Assembly: GCF_030272615.1 (NCBI RefSeq)
Contig: NC_081408.1
Coordinates: 341,959,793 to 342,023,792, forward strand
DNA length: 64,000 nt
From: Cryptomeria japonica
Taxonomy: Eukaryota > Streptophyta > Pinopsida > Cupressales > Cupressaceae
Reading direction: 5' to 3'
Below the pieces are notes generated by a model. It saw nothing but the letters and a program-made list of their open reading frames with translations. It was not told where the DNA came from and did not search any database. Shown in pieces: positions 32,819 to 45,014 of the stretch. A program made the translations under genes and the position numbers. The stretch's first letter is position 1; every line of letters begins with the position of its first letter.

Positions 32819-34376
32819 ATGGCATCAAAAGGAGCTCAAGAGGAGAGGGACCTTCCACCCCTTCAACCATTGCAGATGTACTTGGATTTGTTTCTTATTC
32901 CTTAGTAAGGATGTTGGAGAAACCAAAGTACCCAAATACTAGAGCAACCATGAAGGGTAATTACATAATTGCAACTCTCATACAAGATGAGTTTGATAAC
33001 ATTCATGGCCCAAACCTACTCGAGAATCCAAAGACTCTACATGAGGGTACTTTTACAAGAATGCAGGAGAAGGTAAGGAAGAAAGATATATGTTCCATGG
33101 GATACTAGCCATGGCCCTATGGTCTTCAACAATACATGGTTCCATTTGTTCACTATTGTCCAGAGTTGTTGGATGCAAGTGTTTTAAACTTCCATGTAGA
33201 CACAAGAGTGATTCAGGGTATTTTTAAAAATTAGTTATCACCATTGATAACATAAATAACATGTTATGTATCCCATCTTGAGGAGCGGTTGTAGAACGGT
33301 TCACTAAGAAAAAGATGGAGGAGTATTGGGCCTGAAGGAATGACCATCTCAAGTTCTACAATGGTGAGCTGAAGACAGATGGAAAGGATTTGCCAAAATT
33401 GCCCCTGAACATAGAAACTTTTAATTAGGATTTGTGAGATATATTTTCTATGTTGGCTTTTGTTTTTGGCTTCAATGCAAACATAAATGTGCATGTATTC
33501 TAGATGGACCTGGCATGCAAGCCGAGGAAGCAAAAGGTTTCTCTTTGTTTTGACTTCGCATAAATTATACAGAGGAGAATGCTTAAAGAGTTCAAGGGTT
33601 ATGAGTCTCAAGTCAAATTAAAGTACCTTTCTATTCTATCTAACATGTTTTTATACCAAAACCCAAATTTATTTATCGATATATGAATTTGTTTGTGGTG
33701 GATGAGCAAAAGCGTAGAAACCAGTGTTGACTTGGACTCGTGTTTTATCTTCCACTTACGATAACCATACCTTATGTGATTGTTTTTTGATCCCTTTTTG
33801 GAGGACTTTAGCCATGAAAATCCCTATACCTGGTTCTCCCCTAAGCAAGCTGAGTGCATGTTGAAGTCCAAAACTACACGTGACTGGATTTTGGGGTCAT
33901 AGTTTTGAATAATAAGAGTGTATGGATTTGACGAGGACCTTTTTGACTCCCAAATTTCCCAATTGAGAGAGTTCTTGCAATAGAATTATTTAGACAATTC
34001 TCAATTGTTGATAAGGAATATGAATTAGGATGGCATCAGACCATCATGTACAACATTCCTAAGGCCTTAGGCACTATAGCCCTCCCAAAGAAAAATGTTA
34101 ATGTTAGCATATATTAACTACTAGGTGTATTTGGGCTTGGTGTTCATTGAAGATAAATGGCATTATGATCCGAATGGTTGTTCATCAGACTGCAAGACTA
34201 GAGTCACCCATAATTCCCATCCTTATTGGGAGTAACGTCGCAACCCACTAGTGGATTCTTTGAATATTCACTTAGACCTTACTCATATTATCAAATCCCA
34301 CCTTGAAAGGCCCTCTTGATTAGCATTTAATGAGATAAAGGGGCAGATGGACCCTACTAAGAAAATCAATGCAACC
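32819..34376 (+). pseudogene. Gene U, first block: decayed gene of unknown family
   Basis: Starts at an ATG in a strong plant context (accATGGC) with MASKGAQEERDLPPLQPLQM. After a frame change come KPKYPNTRATMKGNYIIATL, DEFDNIHGPNLLENPKTLHE (about 32920-33050) and LQQYMVPFVHYCPELLDASV (about 33124). Further pieces are FYNGELKTDGKDLPKLPLNI (about 33355), MLAFVFGFNANINVHVF (about 33450), FKGYESQVKLKYLSILSNMF (about 33590), FDEDLFDSQISQLREFLQ (about 33927) and KWHYDPNGCSSDCKTRVTHN (about 34150). Stops fall every 20-60 codons, but the pieces mostly follow one direction and order. It is interrupted by element E at 34376. I do not recognise the family. Confidence 0.6.
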
Positions 34377-35620
34377 TGTAGACACCTAAAAATGTCTCAT
34401 TGATCATGTACTAATTATTCGTCTAATTGATTAAATAATTCTTTAATTATTTAATTAAGTTAATTAATCTTATTCTTCTAAATTCATATTTCCTCATCAT
34501 CTTACTAATTATTCCATTTCCTATTCTTTCACCATTTAATCAATTTAATCATTTTCTAATGTTAATTAAACATTTATTATTTAATTAATTTTGATTAATT
34601 CCCCAATTCAAATAATCTTCATTATTTAAATAAATTAATTTTTAATTTCTATCTCTATTCAATTAATCATTAACCCTCTTCTAAATATTAATTAAATATT
34701 TATTATTTAATTAATTATGATTTAATTCCTTTAATTTAAATAATCTTTATTATTTAATTAAAGTCCATTTCTAAATAATTAAATGGTTTCTTTAAATTAT
34801 TTAATTAACTAATTCTTCCATTTCTAAATAATTAAATAGTTTCTTTAAATTATTTATTAACTGATTCTTCCAATTCTTCTATTTCTCCTAATTTCAAATA
34901 CATGTGCATGATTCAAAAATTAAATTGAAAAATCAAAGTCAAGTTCTAAATATATTCAGATAACAAATTGAATTTAAAATAAATTCAATATTTGAATTAA
35001 ATATCATGCAAAGATTAAATTGAAAATCCAAGTCAAAGTGAAAGCACATGCTAAATTAATTAATTAAATCATTATCTCTCCAATCTCTATTTCTATCTTA
35101 TAGTTAACTTTTTCTAAATAAAGCTTTCTTTGTCATTCTTTAATTTTCCTCCAATCATTCTTTTTCATCCCTCAGTCAGTTTTTTTCTCAATCAGTTAAC
35201 TCAATTAACTATTCAATCTATTATGTTTCACCTCCAAATCAGCAGTTCAACTATCAATCATCATGTGAGCTCACCTGAGTTCCACCTCTTGATCAATTTG
35301 TTCCACCTTTCAATCAATCCTCTCCAAAAATTTATAAATTGAGCATCCAATCTTCAATTTCAACAATCATGAACTTTGAATCTTTGTGTCACTTGCAAGT
35401 TACCAACGCAATATCGGAGAGCCATCATACCACAAAGAAGAGAAGAACAATGGAAGCTATATGCGACCATGGGATAGGGAGTCTTTAATCGATTATTTTA
35501 CATTCCTATTTGATTATTGCATTATTTCATTGGTTTATTTAGAATTCTTTAATTAGATAGGGATTCACGATTTCCCTCTATTTCTAGTTGATATTTGATA
35601 GATGAATTTTACATACGACA
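34377..35620 (+). repeat. 5' LTR of element E
   Basis: Very AT-rich; dominated by taattaat/ttaattatttaa strings at 34420-34860 and 35050-35070. It differs from the 3' LTR mainly by scattered substitutions and short indels, for example an extra copy of the attaaatgg/tttctttaaattatt segment near 34780-34860. Confidence 0.95.
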
Positions 35621-35623
35621 TTT

Positions 35624-35636
35624 TTGTGAACCTGAC
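35624..35636 (+). other. Primer binding site of element E
   Basis: ttgtgaacctgac, three bases after the LTR. It matches element B's TGGTGAACCCGAC with two substitutions. Confidence 0.82.
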
Positions 35637-36310
35637 ATGAAACAACAACTAATTAACCTTCTTTGTTTTTTGTGTGATTTTTGTAGGTTGTATGGATTAT
35701 TTCATTTTTTGTAGGTTTTTGTATGGATTCCAAAGTGGATTTCATCGTCACACAATCACACTTACATTGTCACACAATCGTATAGATAGGGTTACACAAT
35801 CGAGCATACAAGCTTACGCATTCACGCAAAAGTCATCACACAAAAGCTCTTATAGAATAACACAATTCCTCTATTAAGATCACACATTCGCTAGGAATAT
35901 TGTTGTTCTATTTATTTTAAGTTTTATCATTTTTTGTTCTCTGTTATGTGCAATTCTGCATGAAATTGGGTAAATCTGAATACGGTTTATTTTTTATTGC
36001 ATGCTTAATTATGAAATTTCATGGAACATAAGGTATAATCTAGAATTTCAGGTGCTAGGAGGATGAAGCAGAAAAGAAGACAATCCAAATGGTATCAGCA
36101 AATCCTAAAAGCAGAAAAGAAGATACAAGATCTAGAGGATCAACCAGCCATCGATAAATATAACAACCTAGTTCTCTCTTATGGAGTGAAATATGATTTT
36201 CTTAACATAGAGAAGATGATGAGAGATCTTTCTAGGGCATCACAATCTATTTTGCAGGTTCCAGATCAAAATTAGCTTTATTTTTTATTTTTTGTTTGGT
36301 CTGTCTGTGA

Positions 36311-36442
36311 ATCACGTAATCGCGTTGTTAGGATCACGTAATTGCATTGTTAGGATCACACAATCGCTCTATCGATATTACGCAATTGCTCTGAAAGAAT
36401 TACGCAATCGCCCATAGAGGATCACACAATCACTCAGGTATC
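36311..36442 (+). repeat. 22-bp tandem array, six units
   Basis: Units start at exactly 36311, 36333, 36355, 36377, 36399 and 36421, of type atcacgtaatcgcgttgtta plus two bases. The conserved core is atYaCRYAATYGC. Similar acacaatcg strings occur upstream at 35750-35880. Confidence 0.9.
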
Positions 36443-36580
36443 GTCACACATTCATTTTTGTAATAGTTTATTTCTCTATTTTCTATGGATTTATTTGAGT
36501 TACTAATTATCTGTCTGCAGCCTGTGACAAATTTACAAAGAGGATCAGATTATTATTGAATCATAAACACTCATGCTTTT

Positions 36581-36880
36581 AACACTTTAGTTTTGGGCTT
36601 AAAATTAACAATGGTTAAAATGGACATGCATGTATAACACTTCAATTTTGGGCTTAAAATTAACAATGGTTAAAAGGTACATGCATGTATAACAATTCAG
36701 TTTTGGGCTTAAAATTAACAATGGTTAAAAGGTACATGCATGTATAACACTTCAGTTTTGGGCTTAAAATTAACAATGGTTAAAATGGACATGCATGCAT
36801 TCACATTTTAGTTTGGTGTTTAAAATTGACATGCGCATGCATATCTAACACCTAAATTTGGGCTTTTAAAATGAATGTGA
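36581..36880 (+). repeat. 55-bp tandem array, four units plus degenerate copies
   Basis: Units begin at 36581, 36636, 36691 and 36746 with an exact 55-bp step (aacacttYagttttgggctt..., ending acatgcatgtat). They are followed by two shortened, diverged copies to about 36880. The units are very alike, so the array expanded recently relative to the element's age. Confidence 0.92.
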
Positions 36881-37846
36881 ATCAAGTTGCTCATAGATTA
36901 ACTCATATCTTTTTTTATTTAGGGAAAGAATCTTTTATCGTGTTTGGGGTGGACCTACTGTTTCATTAACTACCTTTCCACCTGCCTTCGGAGTCTTGGG
37001 AGAAAGGGAGAAGGTGACAACAATTCCCAATTTTATTTTATTTCATGCAGTGAGGGGTATCTTTGACTGGGGATTTCATCACCCCACAAAGGTACTTCGA
37101 ATTGGGATGCATTGGGGATATCATCTCTCCTAGTGTACTCTCGAGCGGTTTTTTTGAGCCGCTATATAAACACATTGGTAAGGCGGCTACAGTGTTGAGT
37201 GAATTCAACGTATGTGGGGGTCTTCCCTACACCGATAAGCTCACCTAAAGTCTTAAGTGGCTTTCTCTGAGAATCCATCATTGGATCAGGAACCCTCAAA
37301 ATTCTACAATAAGAACCAACTTAGTAACCCAAATCCCACTTTCAGTGATTCTGGGAGTGCGGATCATATCCCATAGATTCCCTTCATGTACGTTGCATTG
37401 TGAGACAAAAATCCCTCGGTGATAAGATCTTCGGATCTTTGGGGTAAGAGAGACTAACATGCTCGAGAAGTGTGTGTCGTGGAGTGGAGCTAGTGCTGCC
37501 AGACTCTCTAGCTGTTCATCTTATTTCGGTATTTCGTAAGGGTCTCATTTGAATGGTTTCCAATTTCCAGCCTAAGATTGTCTTCTATGCTTTTATATGT
37601 ATCGTTGTGTTAGACCAGTATTGAGTCAGTTTTGGGCTATTTCAAGCCCCACCCTGTGTATCTCTAAATTCTTAGAGTTTGTTTGAAAACAAGTTTAGTT
37701 AGCTATATCTACCTCCAAACAATTATTCTCAGACTTGAAAAACACCAAACTTATGCCACACACAGAATTATTGGAAACAAAGTCCATTTTGAAACATTAG
37801 ACAGTCCTGCAAACTCAAGGTTTTTACATCCTTATTATTGTCATTA

Positions 37847-38075
37847 GTCCTTGCATAGTCCTCATTTACATCCCTATTATCATCCTTAGAACTTGCATAA
37901 GTCCTTGCATAGTCCTTATTTACGTCCTTATCATCGTCCTCATATACGTCCTTAGAACTTTCATAAGTCCTTACTTAGTCCTCATTTACATCCTTATTAT
38001 CGTCCTTAGTCCTTGCATAGTCCTCATTTACGTCCTTATTATCATCCTCATATACGTCCTTGTCTAGACCTCATG
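37847..38075 (+). repeat. Complex gtcctt repeat array
   Basis: Alternating modules gtccttgcatagtcctcatt, tacgtccttattatcgtcct and catatacgtccttagaact repeat in units of 42-66 bp. It is pyrimidine-rich on this strand. Confidence 0.85.
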
Positions 38076-38557
38076 TACACATGTCTTAGTTCATCATCAG
38101 TTTCATAATCATCCTAGAAAGTCATAGCATGCGTCTTAATGGGTCTCCTAGGTGATGGTTTTCTCCCCTTCAAGCAACCTAATCTAGTGCCAAACGGTGG
38201 TCAACGAGAAATTATTGACAATCTAGGTAACTTAGCTTGGCAATTAAAGAGAAACACACCTCAATATATAGGAGTCAAGTACAAACTAAATATAGAGTAT
38301 AAAATTTCTCATAGAATAGATAGAGAAATTGAGGAAGAATGTCTAAAGGAAGAGCTTGAAAAAATTGCATTACAAAAATCCTGAAATACTCAACAAGTCT
38401 TGCATTAAAATCCTCAATAGAGAGTTTGGTCTAGTCTTGCATGTTCTATATTTAGGTCTAGAGTCTTTCATTAGTGTCATCTTGCATTAGGTTCCAAACC
38501 ATCCTCATATAGAAGTCTTAAATGCCCATCACAAGGTCACAAAAGGAAAAAAGTAAG

Positions 38558-40569
38558 ATGGACCCAAACAACGACTTGTCAGTAAATCCAACTTTAAATA
38601 TGGACATATCAACTAGTCAATAGTCAAATTCTCAGGAAATACCCACAATACATGAACTAAAACAACATTTAACATGTGAAGAGATTGAATCAGCTCAATA
38701 GGAGCCACATGTCTTTATGATCTTAGATTCACTCATACATAGTGATAGGGACAAATATCTCTCATTGTTATTACAAAATGGGTCTAAATTACCTAAAGAT
38801 TTTGATATCACAAAAATCTTACCACTAGGAAATACTCTAGGTCAAAATAGAAGTCAAATACCACATATGACACAAATGCAATCAATGACCTAAATTTTTC
38901 CTCATAATACACTATACAAACAAATGACATTCTAAGCGCAAATTCTAAAACAAGTGTGTCATCCTCAACAATAAATGTGAGCGCACCAACACAGGCTATA
39001 CGAACAATATTAAGTGCCTCAGTACCTATTCAAACACAATTTCCTCATACAACAAATAAAACCCAACCTCCGGTTTCCTATTCTATAGGATCTATATACA
39101 GTCATTAGAATGCAAATCTAGGTTCCGCTAATACAATGAGTACAACTCAGCCAAAGATGGGTTCGTATATCGCTTATTTCATAGTGCCTAGTGGAACTCA
39201 TAACATGTAGAATTATAATCATGGTACCTTTCAACAACCTCCTAGTTATACTACCACAAATCCTTTTGTGGGAAATATACATGCACAAAGTGTACCTCTA
39301 ACTCAAACAGATATTTTGTCACAACAAGTAGAAAATATGCAACAACAAATGACAACTATGCAAACTGGTAATGACAAAAAGAGCTACACAATGCAAGACT
39401 TATGTCCTTATCCTTTTGATCACACATTATACATTCCACCTTTCCCACCACATTTTGAAACACCAAAATTTGACAGATATCAAGGGAAAGGTGATCCTAG
39501 AGACCATATCAGAGAATTTTTTACAGCATGTATAGAGGTTGCAACTAAAGACACTTATCTAATGAGACTGTTTCCTAAAAGTATGGGAGGCTCATCCTTG
39601 GAGTGGTTTTCACATTTACCACCAACTATCACATCATGGAAAGAATTAGTTGAACACTTCATTGCTAACTTTTCACATAACATTGAAACCCCAATCACTT
39701 TGATGGACTTATGTGCCACAAAACAGTATGAGAATGAAACATTCACATCCTTCATACAATGATGGAGAGCTCTCTATAGGATATGCAAGACTATTATTCC
39801 AGAAACATAGCAACTTGACATGTTCACAGAAAACTTAATCCCTAAAATCAAGTACTCGATACAAATGCAATGTTTGACCGCATTTAAACAAATCACTGAA
39901 AAAGACCTAAAGTGTTAGAAAGGACTAGTAGAACAAGGTCTCATAAAATATGGCAATAACAACAATAATGATAAAACCAAATTTTGGTCGAAAAACAAAA
40001 ATGTGACCAATGATGGTGTTGTAGACGCCTGTACAGTGAACATAACTCAACCGATTTTGTCTTTACAAGGTCCAAGTCAATCATTTAGTCCACACACAGA
40101 GAATAACACTATCTCGACAAATGTAAACATTGTGCAAACTATGAACACAAAATTTCCAAGGGTAAGTGCTCCAAGAAGGAATTACACACCTATAGGGGAA
40201 CCTATTGAATCGCTGTTTAAAAAGTTGATATAGACAAACATGATCACTTTGCCAGAAGTAAGAGTATATGAACTAGGTCCTTTCAAACCTACATGGTGGA
40301 ATGATAATGATTTTTGTGATTATCACCGTACTAAAGGTCACAAAACTGCGAGTTGCTATGAATTGAAAAGCTTAGTCCAAGACAAGATCAATCAAGGTGA
40401 CATCACAATCGATACCAACAAAACATCAGCAAACATGAATCACACTATCTGTAAAGACCCATTTGTCAAATATGACAAAGGGAAGGCATCTACATCAGGA
40501 ACACAAGATAACACAACTAACTACACAGAAGTCTCATATGACTACACTATTCATGCCATTAGCTCATGA
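38558..40569 (+). pseudogene. gag of element E
   Basis: An ATG at 38558 opens MDPNNDLSVNPTLNMDIS and stays in one frame, with stops, into an acidic region. Capsid core: QDLCPYPFDHTLYIPPFPPH (about 39403), FDRYQGKGDPRDHIREFF (about 39471), LFPKSMGGSSLEWFSHLPP (about 39568) and SFIQ-WRALYRICKT (about 39748). The C-terminal part ELGPFKPTWWNDNDFCDYHR then TKGHKTASCYELK (about 40270-40365) is the C-x2-H...H-x4-C-type zinc knuckle region of Tat elements. The core stretch is open for 164 codons (39268-39762). Stops and a frame change near 39970-40240 break it. Confidence 0.87.
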
Positions 40570-42410
40570 GATGTAGTAAAAGATGATTCACAAGAAACAT
40601 TTGATAATGATGAGAAATATCAAGAGACTCACAATGATGATAACCAAATTTTCATGCTGTCAGAAGCACTAAAATATGATGAAGACAAGAATCTATGTCT
40701 TATGGACTGGGGGCAAGAAGAACTATTTCATTCGGGATGGTTTGAAGACAAACTTATAAAACATATCATGGATGTTAGACTTGCACATGATGACTCCAAG
40801 GAGGGATACTATATAAACCTTGATAACACAACGTATAATACAAATAGTTCCTTTAAAAGAGATGATACAATGGCTACAATCACGATAACTCCCAGAGATA
40901 GAGACTGCGCAGTAGTTACTCACAGATCTAAAGTAACATTACAAGGAGTACCATCAAACCCACTACCAATAGTAGGGACTTATAATGTTGTTGAGAAACT
41001 TAAGAAAACCCCATCACATATATCACTCTTTGAACTATTATGTATATCACCAACTCATAAAGCTATACTAGACAAAGCACTTCAAGATTCAGTAGTGGAA
41101 AAAGATATAGATAAAAATGCCTTCCAATCCATGGTAGGCAATTTGACACAGGGTACCCACATTGCCTTCATAGAACAATATATTCCTAGTGATATACTTC
41201 TACATAATGACCCACAACATCTAGAATCTTGCATACATAAGAGAAGAATCATAAGTTTACTTATAGATGGAGGAGTAGGTCTCAACATTTGTACATTAAA
41301 GTTGGTTAAGGCATTAGGATACTCTGACCTTCACATTGATTCTTTAAAGAGAATAAACGTCAAAGCATATGATGATGAAGAGAGTCCCTCAAAAGGTATA
41401 GTTACACTACCAATGCAAATAGGACCTATAACAATAGAGGTTACTTTCAAAGTGTTGGATAGAGAACTAGGGTACAACATGTTATTAAGTCGCCCATGGA
41501 TTCACACCATGCAGGCTGTACCATCAACATTTAATCAATGTGTCAAATTATCATACAATGGAATTGAAATCACCATAAAGGGTGATCCAAATCCATTCCA
41601 ACATTGTATTCACTTAAAGGCAAGTGTGGATAACCAGGTACCAATTAATCAAGCATCACCCTTCACTACACAAATAGAGTAATTAACAATCACAAAAACA
41701 TAGAAGAATGTGCCTACAACATCCTCTTTGCAAATAAAAGATATTGGTTGTGGAGAATACTCTGTTTCGAGTACTTCAAATGGAAAACAATTGTCTTTGT
41801 CTCCTAGGTCTTTTGGGAAACCTCAAAATTTAGTAACGAAATAATACAAAGGAAAAGAAATTGTCAAATACTCAGATTCATGCTCTTTCATTTGGTGGGG
41901 TGATTTACAAGAAGAGTCTCTAAATGAAGATGTCAATGACTAGATATGTAGAGAATAAGATGACATGACAATACCTAGATTACCTTTATATTAGTATAGC
42001 AACAGATTCAAAATGCTACAAAAACACGGGTATGCTAGTACCATAGGCTTGGGGTTATAAAAGAAAGGAATATTAGAACCCATTGTACCTAATGACAATC
42101 CAAGGAATCAAGGGTTAGGATATAAACATGTACCAAATATAATGGAAGCAAGACAACACACATTGGATATATTGAACAAACCAAGGCTACCGTCAGAGTA
42201 CATATCTAAAACTTAGTCATCAACACAAGTGTTTCCCTCTTCATCTCAGACAAGCAAGAAAGTACCAATAGCACCTAGTGCAGAATTAGATGGTGAAGAT
42301 ATGAGACAACTTCTACAAGAACCTATCACTAAGTCACCCAACATACAATATCTGACACATCTGCACAAGCAAATATCATAACAGACACAAGCTTAGCACC
42401 AGTAAATGAG
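40570..42410 (+). pseudogene. Protease and G-patch-like region of element E
   Basis: A 342-codon open frame (40654-41682) begins with an acidic segment containing LMDWGQEELFHSGWF, has TPSHISLFELLCISP (about 41010), the pre-protease motif, then the protease: LLIDGGVGLNICTLKLV (about 41260), where the usual D-T-G-A is D-G-G-V, and LGYNMLLSRPWIHTMQAVPS (about 41470-41530), normally LLGRPWIH. After a stop-ridden stretch, KHGYASTIGLGL (about 42023) is the G-patch-like motif, followed by ARQQRTLD-type sequence. The retropepsin Asp remains but the following residues are changed, so activity is doubtful. Confidence 0.85.
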
Positions 42411-43237
42411 CCTAATCCTTGGTTATTGTCAATACTTCTGCCAAAGGAAACAACTCAAGCTCTATCCAATGAATCAGATGAAGAAAGACTACAAAGACTT
42501 ATACTAGGTTTAAGAAGGGTAACCCCAATACAAAGGAAACCTATGTATATACAACAAAATCAGATACAAGAACAAGAGGAGATAAGTGATACAACCTCAG
42601 AAGCTGAAACATACATAGAAATTGAGACAAACTCTCACGAATATGAATCCCTATCTGATCATGATTCCAACCCATGAATAATTAACATGAAAAATATCAC
42701 AAATCACCTATAGATGATGAAAATATACCAGGTCCCTCAAATAACCAGGTATGCATGTTATCAAAATCTGTTATGATAGAAGGGAGTAATGAGTTACCCC
42801 TTGTACACTCACATTTGATTGATTGGGGACGAGAAGGAAAACCAATTCTAGATTGGTTTGAAAATGATGAAGCTATTGCAGAATTTCTTGGTGTCAGAGA
42901 AGGATTCCCACAAGGTGATCACAAGGTAGGATTTGTTGTAGACCAGGATAGAACATCATACTTTGGAGAGGCAAGCACCTTTGTAACAAAAGATATGGAT
43001 CAAAATAACTGTAATGGCAAGAATGAGTTAGACAACCTCCCTATTGAAAGAGAGAATTCAACATTACTCATGGAAGAAAATGAAGAAGTAAATATAGTAG
43101 AAGGAGAAGTTGTACATAATATCCACTTAGCAAGATCCTTGAACCAAGAAGAAAAAGACAAATTCATGGATTTTTTCAAACAACGTCCTATAAATTTTGC
43201 TTGGTCCTATGCAGATATGCCAGGCTTAGATCCATAA
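42411..43237 (+). pseudogene. Acidic linker between protease and RT of element E
   Basis: Two open pieces (42426-42677 and 42755-43237). The second has LIDWGREGKPILDWFEND (about 42817), which resembles LMDWGQEELFHSGWFEDK in the protease-side frame at about 40695, suggesting an internal duplication of this module. It ends with FKQRPINFAWSYADMPGLDP (about 43178-43236), the segment that precedes RT in Tat elements. Confidence 0.75.
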
Positions 43238-44540
43238 TTGGTGTTACATCATTTACCTTTACTACCAGGAATTAAACTGTACAAACAAAAGCTAAAGAAG
43301 ATGCATCCACAGATTGCATTACTAGTTAAAATAGAACTTCAAAAGTTTTTGAACGTGGGATTCATTCGACCTATTGACTATGCAAAATGGATATCCAATC
43401 TGGTACCTATGAGTAAGCCCACAGGGGGCATAAGAATCTATACTGACTTCTGAGATCTAAACAAAGCATGCCCTAAGGATTATTTCCCATTACCCAACAT
43501 AGATATGATAGTTGACTTAACTACTGGGAATGAAATGCTTTCATTAATGGATGGTTTCTCAAGATACAACCAAATCCGGATTGCACAAGAGGATCAACAT
43601 AAGATGACATTTACCTATCCATGGGGTACATACTTCTGGAATGTCATGCCATTTGGTCTTAAAAATATAGGAGCAACATATCAAATGGCTATGATGATGC
43701 TATTTCATGACATGATCCACATTATCATGGAAGATTATGTGGATGATTTACTGGATAAATCACAGACAAGAGAAGGTCATCTTGAAGTCCTTGCAAAGAT
43801 ATTTGATCAATTAGAGCAGTACAATGCCAAGCTAAACCCAAAAAAGTTTATGTTTGGTGTAACAACAGGCAAACTGCTAGGGTTTATTACGTCTAACAGA
43901 GGAATTAAAGTAAACCCTGCAAAGGTCAAAGCAATCATGGATATGCAACCTCCATCAACACTTAAGCAGTTAAGAGGGTTACAAGGAAGACTACAGTCCA
44001 TAAGGAGATTCATAGCACAACTAGCAAAAAAATGTCATATGTTCCAGTATTTACTCAAGAAAGGAGTTACCTTCAAATGGATAGAACAATGCCAAGAAGC
44101 TTTCCAAGCTTTAAAAGATTATCTTATGAATACTCTAGTGTTAGTCGCACCTACTTCAGGAAAACCCCTATTACTATATATATCAACAACAAACTCATCT
44201 TTAGGAGATTTGTTGGCACAACATGATGATCAAGGAAATAAAAGAGAAATATACTATATAAGTATAACCTTAATTGAATTTGAGCTTAATTACACTCCTA
44301 TAGAATGAGCATGTCTAGCAGTGATTTTTCGCATCCCAAAAACTTAGACATTACATGCTGAGTCATAAAGTACAACTCATAGCACGCTTTGATCCACTCA
44401 AATATTTGTTAAGCAGAGAAACATTGACTGGAAGATTGGCTAAGTGGGTCATGATTTTAAGTGAGTTTGATATAGAGTATGTGGATAGAAAGGCAATCAA
44501 AGGGCAGATTATAGAAGATCAGTTAGTTGAGGCTCCTTTG
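43238..44540 (+). pseudogene. Reverse transcriptase and RNase H of element E
   Basis: RT: LHHLPLLPGIKLYKQKLKKM (about 43241), QKFLNVGFIRPIDYAKWISN, SKPTGGIRIYTDF-DLNKACP (one stop near 43451), SLMDGFSRYNQIRIAQEDQH (about 43541), FGLKNIGATYQMAM (about 43651) and an intact YVDD active site at 43736-43747. Thumb: AKLNPKKFMFGVTTGKLLGF (about 43826) and QLRGLQGRLQSIRRF (about 43969). RNase H: FKWIEQCQEAFQALKDYL (about 44071), LYISTTNSSLGDLLAQHDD, LIARFDPLKYLLSRETLTGR (about 44377) and WVMILSEFDIEYVDRKAIKG. The 267-codon frame 43505-44308 is the longest intact pol stretch in the window after the protease one. A stop at about 44307 and a frame change follow. Confidence 0.9.
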
Positions 44541-45014
44541 CAAGACAGTCACCCACTACTAATAGACTTTCCTAATGAATCAGTATTTACATTGACAACA
44601 TCTACCATGTGGAAATTATACTTTGATGGATTATATACAAATGATGGAGCTGAAGCTGGGATTATTTTCATCACCTCTCAAGGTGATTCTATACCTAAGT
44701 CATTTAGAATAAATTTTCCTTGTACGAACAATATAGCTGAATATGAAGCTCTCATCATAGGACTTCGTACCACTGTACAGTGGAGGATAAAAGAATTTCA
44801 AGTCTACGGTGACTCACAATTGATAGTAAATCAAGTAAATAATGACTATAACACAAAAGATGATAAAATGTTGCCTTATAAAAAGATGGTAGAAGATTAC
44901 AAAGAACATTTCAGTAACATCACTTTTGAACAAATTCCAAGGATACAAAACAAGGCAACCGAAGTCATGGCTACAGTAGGGTCTCTACTAAATATGACTA
45001 ATAATGAAACTTAG
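44541..45014 (+). pseudogene. Extra (aRNH-type) RNase H of element E
   Basis: Follows the normal RNase H in the same 219-codon frame (44355-45014): WKLYFDGLYTNDGAEAGIIF (about 44611, first Asp), NNIAEYEALIIGLRTT (about 44727, Glu), QVYGDSQLIVNQVNNDYNTK (about 44799, second Asp), YKKMVEDYKEHF and IPRIQNKATEVMATVGSL (about 44934), where the last Asp of the usual A-D is Glu. This is the archaeal-type second RNase H that marks the Tat lineage, here in its usual place between RNase H and integrase. Confidence 0.87.

Larger units (their letters stand above)
35637..38557 (+). other. Long leader of element E with several tandem repeats
   Basis: About 2.9 kb between primer site and gag. It holds loosely repeated acacaatcg/cacacaatc motifs (35745-35890), a short Lys/Gln-rich open frame (36063-36275), a 22-bp array, a 55-bp array, a tatataaa string (37163) and a gtcctt array. 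Tat/Ogre elements often have a long leader with an extra ORF and array-forming repeats. The two or three short open frames here (36063, 37063 and 38139) may be remnants of such an ORF, but I recognise no domain. Confidence 0.7.

Noticed and set aside
33264-33611. A 115-codon reverse-strand frame
   Set aside because: It overlaps the + strand gene U, whose neighbouring pieces continue in the same direction. The reverse frame has no recognisable context.
36311-36442. CRISPR-like array
   Set aside because: Units are directly adjacent tandem repeats with no spacers, in plant retrotransposon DNA.
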